A stretch of 64,000 nucleotides of DNA from Streptomyces sp. LHD-70 (lineage in GTDB: Bacteria; Actinomycetota; Actinomycetes; Streptomycetales; Streptomycetaceae): the NCBI RefSeq assembly GCF_031157275.1, contig NZ_JAVIFW010000008.1, forward strand, positions 124,001-188,000, read 5' to 3'. This document shows, in pieces, positions 15,609-23,556 of the stretch. How positions within the stretch are numbered: the first letter of the stretch is position 1; each line of letters opens with the position of its first letter. The notes beneath the pieces were generated by a model. That model was given only the letters and a program-made list of their open reading frames with translations, searched no databases and was not told the origin of the DNA. Made by a program: the position numbers and the translations under genes.

Positions 15609-16910
15609 ATGACCCAGAGCCCCGCCACCCCGCTGCCGTCCCCCAAGGAGTGCCGACGGCTGCGGGAGGCGCAGGATCTGACGCAGGCACAGGTCGCGGC
15701 GAAGGTCGGCGTCACCCGCGAGACGGTCAGGTCCTGGGAGACCGGCCGCACCACCCCCCGAGGCAGCAAGCGCGCAGCATACGCCCGCCTGCTCGCCGCC
15801 GCCCCGGCCCCGGCCCCGGCCTCCACCCGCCCGCCGAACGCCTCGCCCAAGGGCCGCTCGACGAGCACGTCACGAACGCCGAAGTCCACCGGCGCCGGGA
15901 AGACACACGGCTCGAAGGCGACAAGCCCGAGCAGCACCGACACCGACACCGACGCGGCACCGGCGGCCACGGCGGCACCGGCGGCCACTGCGGCCACTGC
16001 GGCCACGGCGGCCACGGCGGCCACTGCGGACAGCGGTGCCCCGGAGAAGGTGACCGAGCGAGCGGCGGAGCCCTCGCCACCAGAAGCCGCGACCGGCTCC
16101 GCAAGCAGTGGCCGACTGACGCCCGATCAGGCCTTCGACGCCCTGTACGCGTTCACCTCCCCCGCCCTCGTACGCCAGACGTATCTGCTCACCGGGCGGC
16201 GGGAGCTCGCGAAGGAGGCGGTGGAGCGGGCGTTTCAGCAGGCCTGGGAGCGGTGGCCCGAAGTGGCCGTCGACCGGGACCCGGTGGGGTGGGTGCGGGC
16301 GGTCGCGTACGAGTACGCGCTCTCGCCCTGGCACCGGCTGCGCCGCAGACACCGGCAGCCGGAGGCCCCGCCCGCCGAGGCCGAGGACCGCAAGCTGCTC
16401 GACACCCTGCTCGGCCTGCCCGCGCCGTACCGCCGGACGCTCGTGCTCTACGACGGTGTCGGGCTCGATCTGCCCGAGACCGCCGCCGAGACGGAGGCCT
16501 CCACTCCGGCCGCCGCGCACCGGCTCCTGCACGCCCGCGAGGCCGTCGCCGAGCGGCTGCCCGAACTGTCCGATCCGACCGAACTTCAGCGCAGGCTGGA
16601 CGAGTTGGCGCGCGCGGAGAAGCTCGGCGCCGGTCCCGCCACCGTCGTACGACGAGGTGGAGAGCACCGCTCCCGGTTCTGGACGCGGGCCGCGATCGCG
16701 TTCACGGCGCTGATCATCGGCGCCTCGGCGCTGGCGCTCGCGACCTCGCCGCGCCAGTACGAGCCGGTGCCCGCGCCCGGGGCGCCGATCAGCGGGGTGC
16801 CGGCGCGGATGGGTCCCGGGCCGCTCACCCCGCAGGACAAGTGGCTGCAGCAGAAGCTGAAGGCCGACCCGAGGAACGGTCCGGAACGGCTCGCTCCGCG
16901 AGTCGAGTGA
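15609..16910 (+). CDS. HTH protein with degenerate sigma-factor-like domain and membrane anchor
   Basis: A 433-residue chimera. Residues ~12-62 are an XRE HTH (CRRLREAQDLTQAQVAAKVGVTRETVRSWETGRTTPRG). A low-complexity linker with an Ala-Thr repeat lies at ~115-142. Residues ~173-248 resemble ECF sigma region 2 (FDALYAFTSPALVRQTYLLTGRRELAKEAVERAFQQAWERWPEV ... DPVGWVRAVAYEYALSPWHRLRRR) and ~255-312 resemble region 4 (DTLLGLPAPYRRTLVLYDGVGLDLPETAAETEASTPAAAHRLLHARE), without an obvious intact recognition helix. One TM helix is at ~359-378, with a short extracytoplasmic tail. SD GGAGAG precedes ATG 15609. It may be a membrane-tethered regulator; see findings. Confidence 0.82.
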   Translation: MTQSPATPLPSPKECRRLREAQDLTQAQVAAKVGVTRETVRSWETGRTTPRGSKRAAYARLLAAAPAPAPASTRPPNASPKGRSTSTSRTPKSTGAGKTHGSKATSPSSTDTDTDAAPAATAAPAATAATAATAATAATADSGAPEKVTERAAEPSPPEAATGSASSGRLTPDQAFDALYAFTSPALVRQTYLLTGRRELAKEAVERAFQQAWERWPEVAVDRDPVGWVRAVAYEYALSPWHRLRRRHRQPEAPPAEAEDRKLLDTLLGLPAPYRRTLVLYDGVGLDLPETAAETEASTPAAAHRLLHAREAVAERLPELSDPTELQRRLDELARAEKLGAGPATVVRRGGEHRSRFWTRAAIAFTALIIGASALALATSPRQYEPVPAPGAPISGVPARMGPGPLTPQDKWLQQKLKADPRNGPERLAPRVE

Positions 16911-16924
16911 CCCCCCTTTACGCA

Positions 16925-16970
16925 TACGCGCGGGCCCGCACCCCAGGCAGGAGGGGTGCGGGCCCGCGTA
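16925..16970. terminator. Bidirectional hairpin terminator between convergent genes
   Basis: A 16-bp perfect stem (CGCGGGCCCGCACCCC and its complement) with an 8-base loop lies between the stop of the HTH/sigma-like gene and that of sucD. It can serve both strands. Confidence 0.85.
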
Positions 16971-16983
16971 CGTACAGCGCTGG

Positions 16984-17868
16984 TCAGCCGCCCAGGATGG
17001 CGCGTGCCAGCTTGGCCGTCTCGGTCGGGGTCTTGCCGACCTTGACGCCCGCGGCCTCGAGGGCCTCCTTCTTGGCCTGCGCGGTGCCGGAGGAGCCGGA
17101 GACGATGGCGCCGGCGTGGCCCATGGTCTTGCCCTCGGGGGCGGTGAAGCCCGCGACGTAACCGACGACCGGCTTGGTGACGTTGGCCTTGATGTAGTCG
17201 GCCGCACGCTCCTCGGCGTCGCCGCCGATCTCGCCGATCATCACGATCAGGTCGGTGTCGGGGTCGGCCTCGAACGCCTCGAGGGCGTCGATGTGCGTCG
17301 TACCGATGACCGGGTCGCCACCGATGCCGACGGCGGAGCTGAAGCCGATGTCACGGAGCTCGTACATCATCTGGTACGTCAGCGTGCCGGACTTCGAGAC
17401 CAGGCCGATGCGGCCCGGCTTCGTGATGTCGCCCGGGATGATGCCGGCGTTGGACTGGCCCGGCGTGATGAGGCCGGGGCAGTTCGGGCCGATGATGCGG
17501 GTCTTGTTGCCCTTGGCCTTGGCGTACGCCCAGAAGGCGGCCGAGTCGTGGACGGCGATGCCCTCGGTGATGACCACGGCGAGCGGGATCTCGGCGTCGA
17601 TGGCCTCGACGACCGCGGCCTTGGAGAAGGCCGGGGGCACGAAGAGGACGGAGACGTTGGCGCCCGTCTTCTCCATCGCCTCGGCGACGGAGCCGAAGAC
17701 CGGTACCTCGGTGCCGTCGAAGTCGACGGACGTGCCGGCCTTGCGCGGGTTCACACCGCCGACGACGTTGGTGCCGTCACCGAGCATGAGCTTGGTGTGC
17801 TTCATGCCGGTGGCGCCGGTCATGCCCTGGACGATGACCTTGCTGTCCTTGTTGAGGAAGATAGCCAT
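16984..17868 (-). CDS. sucD: Succinyl-CoA synthetase alpha subunit
   Basis: The alpha subunit of succinate-CoA ligase (ADP/GDP-forming), TCA cycle. The 294-residue protein has the CoA-binding Rossmann domain (KDSKVIVQGMTGATGMKHT, VGGVNPRKAG), the central ligase domain (NCPGLITPGQSNAGIIPGDI, SKSGTLTYQMMYEL) and the active-site phosphohistidine in GKTMGHAGAIVSGSSGTAQAKKEAL (residues ~245-270). It starts 21 bp after the sucC stop with an upstream GAGGGACAG and is co-transcribed with it. Confidence 0.97.
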   Translation of the reverse strand: MAIFLNKDSKVIVQGMTGATGMKHTKLMLGDGTNVVGGVNPRKAGTSVDFDGTEVPVFGSVAEAMEKTGANVSVLFVPPAFSKAAVVEAIDAEIPLAVVITEGIAVHDSAAFWAYAKAKGNKTRIIGPNCPGLITPGQSNAGIIPGDITKPGRIGLVSKSGTLTYQMMYELRDIGFSSAVGIGGDPVIGTTHIDALEAFEADPDTDLIVMIGEIGGDAEERAADYIKANVTKPVVGYVAGFTAPEGKTMGHAGAIVSGSSGTAQAKKEALEAAGVKVGKTPTETAKLARAILGG

Positions 17869-17889
17869 GGCTGTTCTGTCCCTCGTCCC

Positions 17890-19068
17890 TTACTTCGCGG
17901 CCGCGAGCTCGGCGGCCTTGTCGGCCGCGCCGTCCATGGTGTCCACGCGCTGCACCAGCGGGTGGTTGGCGTCGCTGAGGATCTTGCGACCCAGCTCCGC
18001 GTTGTTGCCGTCGAGGCGCACGACCAGCGGCTTGTTGACCTCTTCGCCCTTGGACTTGAGGAGCGCCAGGGCCTGGACGATGCCGTTGGCGACCTCGTCG
18101 CAGGCGGTGATGCCGCCGAAGACGTTGACGAAGACGGACTTGACGTCCGGGTCGCCGAGGATGATCTCCAGGCCGTTCGCCATGACCTCGGCGGAGGCAC
18201 CGCCACCGATGTCGAGGAAGTTGGCGGGCTTGACGTTGCTGTGCGCCTCACCGGCGTACGCGACGACGTCCAGGGTCGACATGACCAGGCCGGCGCCGTT
18301 GCCGATGATGCCGACCTCGCCGTCGAGCTTCACGTAGTTGAGGCCCTTGGCCTTGGCCGCAGCCTCGAGCGGGTTGGCTGCGTCCTTGTCCTCGAGCGCC
18401 TCGTGCTCGGGCTGACGGAAGTCGGCGTTCGCGTCGAGCGACACCTTGCCGTCGAGGGCCAGGATGTCGCCGTTGGCGACCTTGGCGAGGGGGTTCACCT
18501 CGACGAGGAGGGCGTCCTCGGCGACGAAGGTGTCCCACAGGGTCACCATGACCTCGGCGACCTTCTCGGCGACCTCGGCCGGGAACTTCGCCTGCGCGAC
18601 GATCTCGCGGGCCTTCTCGAGGGTGACGCCCTCGTTGGAGTCGACCGGAACCTTGGCCAGGGCCTCGGGGGTCTTCTCGGCGACCTCCTCGATGTCCATG
18701 CCGCCCTGCACGGACGCCATGGCGAGGAAGGTGCGGTTGGTGCGGTCGAGGAGGTACGAGACGTAGTACTCCTCGAGGATCTCGGGAGCCGTCTCGGCGA
18801 TCATCACCTTGTGGACCGTGTGGCCCTTGATGTCCATGCCGAGGATGTCCGTCGCGCGAGCGACGGCCTCGTCCGGCGTCGCCGCCAGCTTCACGCCGCC
18901 GGCCTTGCCGCGGCCGCCGACCTTCACCTGCGCCTTGACGACGGACTTGCCGCCAAGCCGCTCGGTCGCCTCGCGGGCTGCCTCAGGCGTGTCGATGACT
19001 TCACCGGCCAGCACCGGTACACCGTGCTTGGCGAAGAGGTCCCTCGCCTGGTACTCGAACAGGTCCAC
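17890..19068 (-). CDS. sucC: Succinyl-CoA synthetase beta subunit
   Basis: The beta subunit of succinate-CoA ligase, carrying the ATP-grasp domain and binding succinate. The 392-residue protein begins MDLFEYQARDLFAKHGVPV (GTG start) and shows VVKAQVKVGGRGKAGGVKLA (ATP-grasp lysines), LLVEVNPLAKVANGDILALDGKVSLDANADFR, and the glycine-rich GIIGNGAGLVMSTLDVV and NVFGGITACDEVANGI. It is the first gene of the sucCD operon. The 570 bp upstream hold the promoter and a very long hairpin at 19335-19413. Confidence 0.97.
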   Translation of the reverse strand: MDLFEYQARDLFAKHGVPVLAGEVIDTPEAAREATERLGGKSVVKAQVKVGGRGKAGGVKLAATPDEAVARATDILGMDIKGHTVHKVMIAETAPEILEEYYVSYLLDRTNRTFLAMASVQGGMDIEEVAEKTPEALAKVPVDSNEGVTLEKAREIVAQAKFPAEVAEKVAEVMVTLWDTFVAEDALLVEVNPLAKVANGDILALDGKVSLDANADFRQPEHEALEDKDAANPLEAAAKAKGLNYVKLDGEVGIIGNGAGLVMSTLDVVAYAGEAHSNVKPANFLDIGGGASAEVMANGLEIILGDPDVKSVFVNVFGGITACDEVANGIVQALALLKSKGEEVNKPLVVRLDGNNAELGRKILSDANHPLVQRVDTMDGAADKAAELAAAK

Positions 19069-19334
19069 GCGCGTCCGTCCCTTTTCAGTGGTATCGCGTC
19101 GATCGCGGTGCGGCAGGCACTTCGGTTGTGTGTGCCGTCGCTTCGCGTTCTGTCACGTTCGTTTTCTGCGTGGGCGTGCCGCGAAGGGCAACGTGACTGC
19201 GCTGTCACTGAGGGTGGCGTGCACGGTGTCCGTGGACGCGGCATGTCCGTCTCGCAGGTTATCGCCGTGGGACGTAGGTCCCTAAATCGCAGATCACACT
19301 CCGGCGGTGATTACGGTCACAGGCGGGGTCACGG

Positions 19335-19413
19335 ACAGCGGGCCGAGCGGCGCTGCGCGTGGCCTTCGAGGTTCCGAAGGCCACGCGCAGCGCGGGTCCG
19401 CTCGGCCCGCTGT
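19335..19413. terminator. Exceptionally long hairpin, probable terminator of the secreted protein gene
   Basis: The left arm (19335-19368) pairs perfectly with the right arm (19375-19413) in two blocks, 16 bp and 18 bp, with a 5-base bulge on the right side and a six-base loop. It lies between the end of the secreted repeat protein gene and sucC, both on the minus strand, so it should insulate sucCD from readthrough. Confidence 0.75.
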
Positions 19414-19468
19414 TCGGGTGCTGCTGGGGTGTGTCCGTTCCTTGCAGGCGGGACGCAGCTCCGTTTTG

Positions 19469-19530
19469 TGCCGTGGTGCTGTGGTGCTGTGGTGCGTGGT
19501 GCCGTGGTGCCGTGGTGCTGTGGTGCCGCC
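19469..19530. repeat. 8-bp minisatellite
   Basis: Roughly eight head-to-tail copies of CGTGGTGC / TGTGGTGC in non-coding DNA. The phase is interrupted once (GTGCGTGGTGC). Not CRISPR-like: there are no spacers. Confidence 0.75.
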
Positions 19531-19641
19531 GGGTGTCCGGGCGTCGTCCGGGTCGGTCACCGGCCGGGGTCCGGCCGAGTCGGGTCAGCTCGGTCGGATC
19601 GCCCCGGCTCGGGGCGCCCGGGTCGGGTCACCTCGGTCGGG

Positions 19642-20946
19642 TCAGAGGCCCGAGAGGAAGTTGGGCGTGATCGCCGAGACCGTGTTCTGGACACCGGAGA
19701 CGGCGTTGCCCACGAGCGGGGTCGCGTCCGACTTGACCGTGCCGGTCAGGTCCTGCGCGAGCGGCTGGACGCCGGCGGTGACGTTCTGCGTCAGGCTGGT
19801 GGTGCTCTGGCCGACGCCCTGGCCCAGGGTCGTCACCTCGTCGGTGACGCCGCCGACGGCCGGCTTCGCGTCCTCCACGACGGCACCCGCGAACGGCTGC
19901 ACCTCACCGACGACGCCGGCCGCGAACGGCTGCACGTCGACGCTGACGTCCTGGGCCAGCACACCGGCGTCGGACACGGCCTGGCCGGCGACCGGCAGGA
20001 CCGAGTCGACCGCGGCGGAGGCCAGCGGCGGCAGCACGGCGCGGGAGGTCTCGTCCACGATCGGCGAGGCCTGGGCCACGGCGCCCTGGGCGGCACCCTG
20101 CGCGGCACCCGGAGCCTGGGCGACGAGGTGCTGCGCGTGGCCCTGGCCGCTCTGCGCGTGGCCCTGGACCTGGAGACCGGCGCCCTGCACCTGGCCCCTG
20201 GTCTCGGCGCCGACGCCCTGGACCTGGCCCGGGGCCTGCGCGACCAGCTCGGGGGCGAAGGTGGCGAGCGGACCGAAGAGGTAGTCGACCTGACCCTGCG
20301 CGTCCGCGACCTGGCCCTTGACCTCGCCCTTCGCGTCCGCGACGTGACCCTTTGCGTGGGCGACCTGGCCCTTGGCCTCACCCTTCGCGTCCGCGACGTG
20401 ACCCTTTGCGTGGGCGCCCTGGCCCCGGACGTCGCCGAGGTCCGGGGTGCCGACGGCCGGGATGGCGCCGTACGCCGGGAGTTCGCCGTCGACGTACTGG
20501 CGGGCCTGGTCCGCGGCGTCCCTCACGTCAGCGGCGCGCTCGTCCTTGAGGTCGCCGACCTGACCGGCGGTGCCCTCGACCTTGCCCGTCGCCGCGCCCT
20601 TGGCCTGCGCGGCCGTGGACTTGGCCTTGCCGGTGACGCCGTCGGCCTTGCCGGTGACGGCCTCGGCCTGCGACTTCACGCCGGAGGCGGTCGACTTGGC
20701 GGTGCCGGTGGCGCCGTCGACAGCGTCGATGTCGGTCACGTCGCCGACCGTGTCCTGGACGCCCTTGACCGCGTCGACGTCCACGTCCGGGGTGCTGACG
20801 GGCAGCGAGGAGGTGGGCAGTTCGGCGGCGTTGGCGCCCGCGGCACCCATCGCGATGACGCTGGTGGCACCAGCGGCTATGACGACGGTGCGGCGCAGGT
20901 TCCGGCTGGCGGTCACGGCTTTGCTGGGCTTGCTGTGCTTGCTCAT
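19642..20946 (-). CDS. Secreted LEA-like amphipathic repeat protein
   Basis: A 434-residue secreted protein. The signal peptide is SRNLRRTVVIAAGATSVIAMGAAGANA (cleavage near residue 40). The mature part is strongly biased to Ala, Gly, Val, Gln, Asp and Lys. Residues ~175-225 contain two near-identical 18-residue units (AHAKGHVADAKGEAKGQV, then AHAKGHVADAKGEVKGQV) and related GQV/AQG motifs, resembling the 11-mer-type repeats of LEA or apolipoprotein-like helices. The C-terminal half alternates QPFA, QPLA and TLGQGV-type segments ending in ITPNFLSGL. No catalytic motif or cell-wall anchor is visible. I chose ATG 20946 (MSKHSKPSKAVTASRNLRR). Function unknown; a cell-envelope or spore-surface role is possible. 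Confidence 0.8.
   Translation of the reverse strand: MSKHSKPSKAVTASRNLRRTVVIAAGATSVIAMGAAGANAAELPTSSLPVSTPDVDVDAVKGVQDTVGDVTDIDAVDGATGTAKSTASGVKSQAEAVTGKADGVTGKAKSTAAQAKGAATGKVEGTAGQVGDLKDERAADVRDAADQARQYVDGELPAYGAIPAVGTPDLGDVRGQGAHAKGHVADAKGEAKGQVAHAKGHVADAKGEVKGQVADAQGQVDYLFGPLATFAPELVAQAPGQVQGVGAETRGQVQGAGLQVQGHAQSGQGHAQHLVAQAPGAAQGAAQGAVAQASPIVDETSRAVLPPLASAAVDSVLPVAGQAVSDAGVLAQDVSVDVQPFAAGVVGEVQPFAGAVVEDAKPAVGGVTDEVTTLGQGVGQSTTSLTQNVTAGVQPLAQDLTGTVKSDATPLVGNAVSGVQNTVSAITPNFLSGL
20327..20416 (-). repeat. Exact 36-bp direct repeat at 54-bp period inside the secreted protein gene
   Basis: The 36 bases at 20327-20362 recur identically at 20381-20416. The 54-bp period encodes the 18-residue repeat of the LEA-like protein, indicating recent duplication. 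Confidence 0.88.
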
Positions 20947-21066
20947 GCTTGCGTCGATTCCTTCGAATTCGAGAGGGTCGGGAGCGCAAGGGGAAGTGCG
21001 CGCTCCCTGGATGGGCAGACCTGTCCCGCCCCCGCGCGGCAGGTCCAAGGCGGGGGAAGGCCTGCC

Positions 21067-22188
21067 CTAACCCGGGAATTCGAGGATGTCGCGGTGCCTG
21101 TCACGCGTCGGGTAGTACGCCGCGGCGGCGCCCCCACCGGCCGTGAGCCCGAACGTCGGCTCACCCGCCGCGGCCGCCGCGTGCAGCTCGCCGTGCCGCT
21201 GCGCACCGCTGTCGCTCGCCGACTGCCCGGCGATTCCGTACGGGCCGGGGCCCTGCGGACCGTCGTACGGCAGCTGCGGCTGCGACCGGCGCGCGTCCCG
21301 GCCCACGGAGTCGTGCGCAGGGTGACCGGCCATGGCGAAGGCGCCGACGCGCCGCTCCCGCAGCTGGCACGCGGAGTCCTGCCGCGCCTTGCGCTTCTCG
21401 CCGCTGACCCGCGGACCGTGCTCGCGCGCCGACGGAGCGGTGCCGTCCAGTACGGGCTGCGTGGCGTCCCGGCCCGATCCGATGTCCCCGGGCCCCGGCA
21501 ACGACGGCCGGGGGAACGGCGATTCGGGCAACCTCCGCGCGGCCTCCTCGGCCAGCACCCCGAGCGGATTCCCGACGGCACGGACCACCTCAGCCGTGAG
21601 GGACCGGACGAGGGTGGCCGTGGCGGAGGCTGTCGCGGTGGTTGCCGCGGTGGTTGCCGCGGTGGTTGCCGCGTCCGTCGTCGCGGTGGCTGTCGCCGTG
21701 GCTGTCGCCGTGGCTGTCGCGGCGATGGTGGAGGCGGCGGTGGAGGCGGCGTCCCGCAGGGTGGGGTTCAGGGCGGGCTTGGGTGCAGGCTTGTGCGTGA
21801 GCCCCTGCGCGGGCTTCGAGTCGGAGGCCGTGGCCGCGCCGTCCGGCGAACTGACCGCGTCCGTGGCCTGCTTGTCTGCGTCCGCGTCCGCCCTCGCGGT
21901 GTCCGAGCCCACGGTCGAGGTGCCCCGTCCCACCGGCGAAGTCTCCGCGTCCACCGTGGCAGTGGAGGCAGCCGGGGTGGGAGTGGAGGTGGCCGTGGAG
22001 TTGGAGGTGGTGACGGTGTCCGGCCGTTGCGGAGTGTCCATCGCCTCCGCCGCCTGCGCCCGGCCGCCGAACAGCAACCCGAGCGCGAACAGCGCACCCA
22101 CGAACAGGCTCACGCGCAGCGCACGCCGACCGCCCGCCGAGCGCACCATGCGCTCGGCGGCGGCGGGAAGCGCGGCTGCTGCAGTCAA
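21067..22188 (-). CDS. Ala/Thr-rich secreted or membrane-anchored protein
   Basis: I place the start at TTG 22188, which has GGAGGG 10 bases upstream; ATG 22230 and ATG 22149 are alternatives in the same frame. A hydrophobic signal or anchor segment (ALRVSLFVGALFALGLLFGGRAQA) lies ~25-50 residues in. The next ~170 residues are Thr/Ala/Ser-rich and disordered, with a (TA)n stretch from tandem DNA repeats. The C-terminal half (SLTAEVVRAVGNPLGVLAEEAARRLPESPFPRPSLP ... GEPTFGLTAGGGAAAAYYPTRDRHRDILEFPG) is probably also largely unstructured. I do not recognise a domain. It is read from the same strand as the LEA-like gene, 120 bp upstream of it. Confidence 0.65.
   Translation of the reverse strand: MTAAAALPAAAERMVRSAGGRRALRVSLFVGALFALGLLFGGRAQAAEAMDTPQRPDTVTTSNSTATSTPTPAASTATVDAETSPVGRGTSTVGSDTARADADADKQATDAVSSPDGAATASDSKPAQGLTHKPAPKPALNPTLRDAASTAASTIAATATATATATATATTDAATTAATTAATTATASATATLVRSLTAEVVRAVGNPLGVLAEEAARRLPESPFPRPSLPGPGDIGSGRDATQPVLDGTAPSAREHGPRVSGEKRKARQDSACQLRERRVGAFAMAGHPAHDSVGRDARRSQPQLPYDGPQGPGPYGIAGQSASDSGAQRHGELHAAAAAGEPTFGLTAGGGAAAAYYPTRDRHRDILEFPG
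21630..21724 (-). repeat. 12-bp tandem repeats encoding a Thr/Ala tract
   Basis: Two adjacent arrays: GTGGTTGCCGCG units (about four copies, 21637-21680) and GTGGCTGTCGCC units (about three copies, 21684-21722), encoding TTAATTAATT and TATATATATA on the minus strand. Likely length-variable. Confidence 0.8.
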
Positions 22189-22335
22189 GTTCGGGGAGCC
22201 CTCCAAGTAGGCGGCGCCCGATACTTGCATGCGACGGCAGGCGTTGCGCAAGTCCCCTGTGACTGATGGGCAGCCATATCCGATATAGCCAACTGCGGCC
22301 ACTCCCGCCCGATTCGGCCACCCTTCACCTGGCGT

Positions 22336-23556
22336 TCAGGCCGTGTCCGGTATCGGCAGTTGCCGCTTCTCGATCGCGGCCGCCATCACCTCCGGGAACA
22401 GGTCGGGCGTGCAGGCGAACGCGGGTGCCCCGAGCCCGGCGAGCGCCGCCGCGTGCTCTCTGTCGTACGCGGGCGCTCCCTCGTCGGAGAGCGCGAGCAG
22501 CGTCACGAACTGGACGCCCGCCGCCTTCATCGCGGCGACCCGCTTCAGCATCTCGTTCCGTATCCCGCCCTCGTACAGGTCCGAGATCAGCACCACGACC
22601 GTGTCCGCGGGCCGGGTGATCTGCGACTGGCAGTACGCCAGGGCTCGATTGATGTCCGTGCCCCCGCCGAGCTGGGTGCCGAACAACACATCCACCGGGT
22701 CGTCCAGTTGGTCCGTCAGGTCGACCACCGCCGTGTCGAAGACGACGAGCCGCGTCGCGATCGACCGCATCGACGCCAGGACCGCGCCGAACACCGAGGC
22801 GTACACGACGGACGCCGCCATCGAACCGGACTGGTCGATACAGAGGATCACCTCCTTCTTCACGGACTGCGAAGCCCGCCCGTACCCGACAAGGCGTTCC
22901 GGCACCACCGTCCCGTACTCCGGCAGGTAGTTCTTCAGGTTGGCGGCGATGGTGCGGTTCCAGTCGATGTCCCGGTGGCGGGGCCGGCTGATCCGCGCAC
23001 TGCGGTCGAGCGCGCCGGTCAGGGTCGCGCGCGTACGGGACGCGAGCCGCTTCTCCAGGTCCTCGACGACCTTGCGCACCACGGCCCGCGCGGTCTCCTT
23101 CGTCGTCTCCGGCATCGCCTGCCTGAGCGAGAGCAGCGTGCCGACCAGATGTACGTCCGCCTCGACGGCCTCCAGCATCTCCGGTTCGAGCAGCAGCGCG
23201 GACAGCCCGAGACGGTCGATGGCGTCGCGCTGCATCACCTGCACCACGGAGGACGGGAAGTACTTCCGGATGTCCCCGAGCCAGCGCGCCACCGACGGCG
23301 CCGAGGCCCCGAGCCCGGCCGCGCGGTCCCGGCCCTTCCCCGCCCGGTCGCCCTTTCCGTACAGCGAACCGAGGGCTCCGTCCATCGCCGCGTCCTGCCC
23401 CCGCAGCTGACATCCGGTCCCGTCGGCCGCGTCTCCCCCGAGCACCAGCCGCCACCGCCGAAGGCGTTCCGCTGCTTCTGCTTCTGTTACTGCTGCTGTT
23501 TCTGCTTCTGTTTCTGCCCCTGGTCCGCCTGCTTCTGCGGTGCCTGTGGTTGTCAT
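22336..23556 (-). CDS. VWA-domain protein of the MoxR/DUF5682 locus
   Basis: A 406-residue cytoplasmic protein. A Glu/Ala-rich N-terminus (GAETEAETAAVTEAEAAERL) precedes a helical region (~75-230; WLGDIRKYFPSSVVQVMQRDAIDRLGL ... DLEKRLASRTRATLTGALDRSARISRPRHRDIDWNRTI). The von Willebrand A domain starts at ~233 with the MIDAS motif DQSGSM (241-246) and continues with VVFDTAVVDLTD, GGTDINRALAYC and VVVLISDLYEGG. VWA proteins are common partners of MoxR ATPases, to which they are thought to present client proteins. The ATG overlaps the stop of the DUF5682 gene by four bases (ATGA). Last gene of the three-gene operon. Confidence 0.93.
   Translation of the reverse strand: MTTTGTAEAGGPGAETEAETAAVTEAEAAERLRRWRLVLGGDAADGTGCQLRGQDAAMDGALGSLYGKGDRAGKGRDRAAGLGASAPSVARWLGDIRKYFPSSVVQVMQRDAIDRLGLSALLLEPEMLEAVEADVHLVGTLLSLRQAMPETTKETARAVVRKVVEDLEKRLASRTRATLTGALDRSARISRPRHRDIDWNRTIAANLKNYLPEYGTVVPERLVGYGRASQSVKKEVILCIDQSGSMAASVVYASVFGAVLASMRSIATRLVVFDTAVVDLTDQLDDPVDVLFGTQLGGGTDINRALAYCQSQITRPADTVVVLISDLYEGGIRNEMLKRVAAMKAAGVQFVTLLALSDEGAPAYDREHAAALAGLGAPAFACTPDLFPEVMAAAIEKRQLPIPDTA

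Larger units (their letters stand above)
19069..19641. other. Upstream region of sucCD, no gene
   Basis: About 570 bp of non-coding DNA between sucC and the secreted protein gene. It contains the sucC promoter, a long hairpin (19335-19413), a GTGCTGTG/GTGCCGTG minisatellite (19469-19530) and GGTCGGGTC-type repeats (19555-19641). A long plus-strand open frame through here and across the flanking genes is an antisense shadow. Confidence 0.6.

Noticed and set aside
19469..19530. CRISPR-like short repeats
   Set aside because: Units are 8 bp and contiguous, without spacers; no cas genes in the window.
17116..22266. A 1716-codon open frame on the plus strand
   Set aside because: It is antisense to sucD, sucC, and two secreted protein genes; the translation is Arg/Asp/Val/Leu-biased as expected from the complement of high-GC coding DNA.
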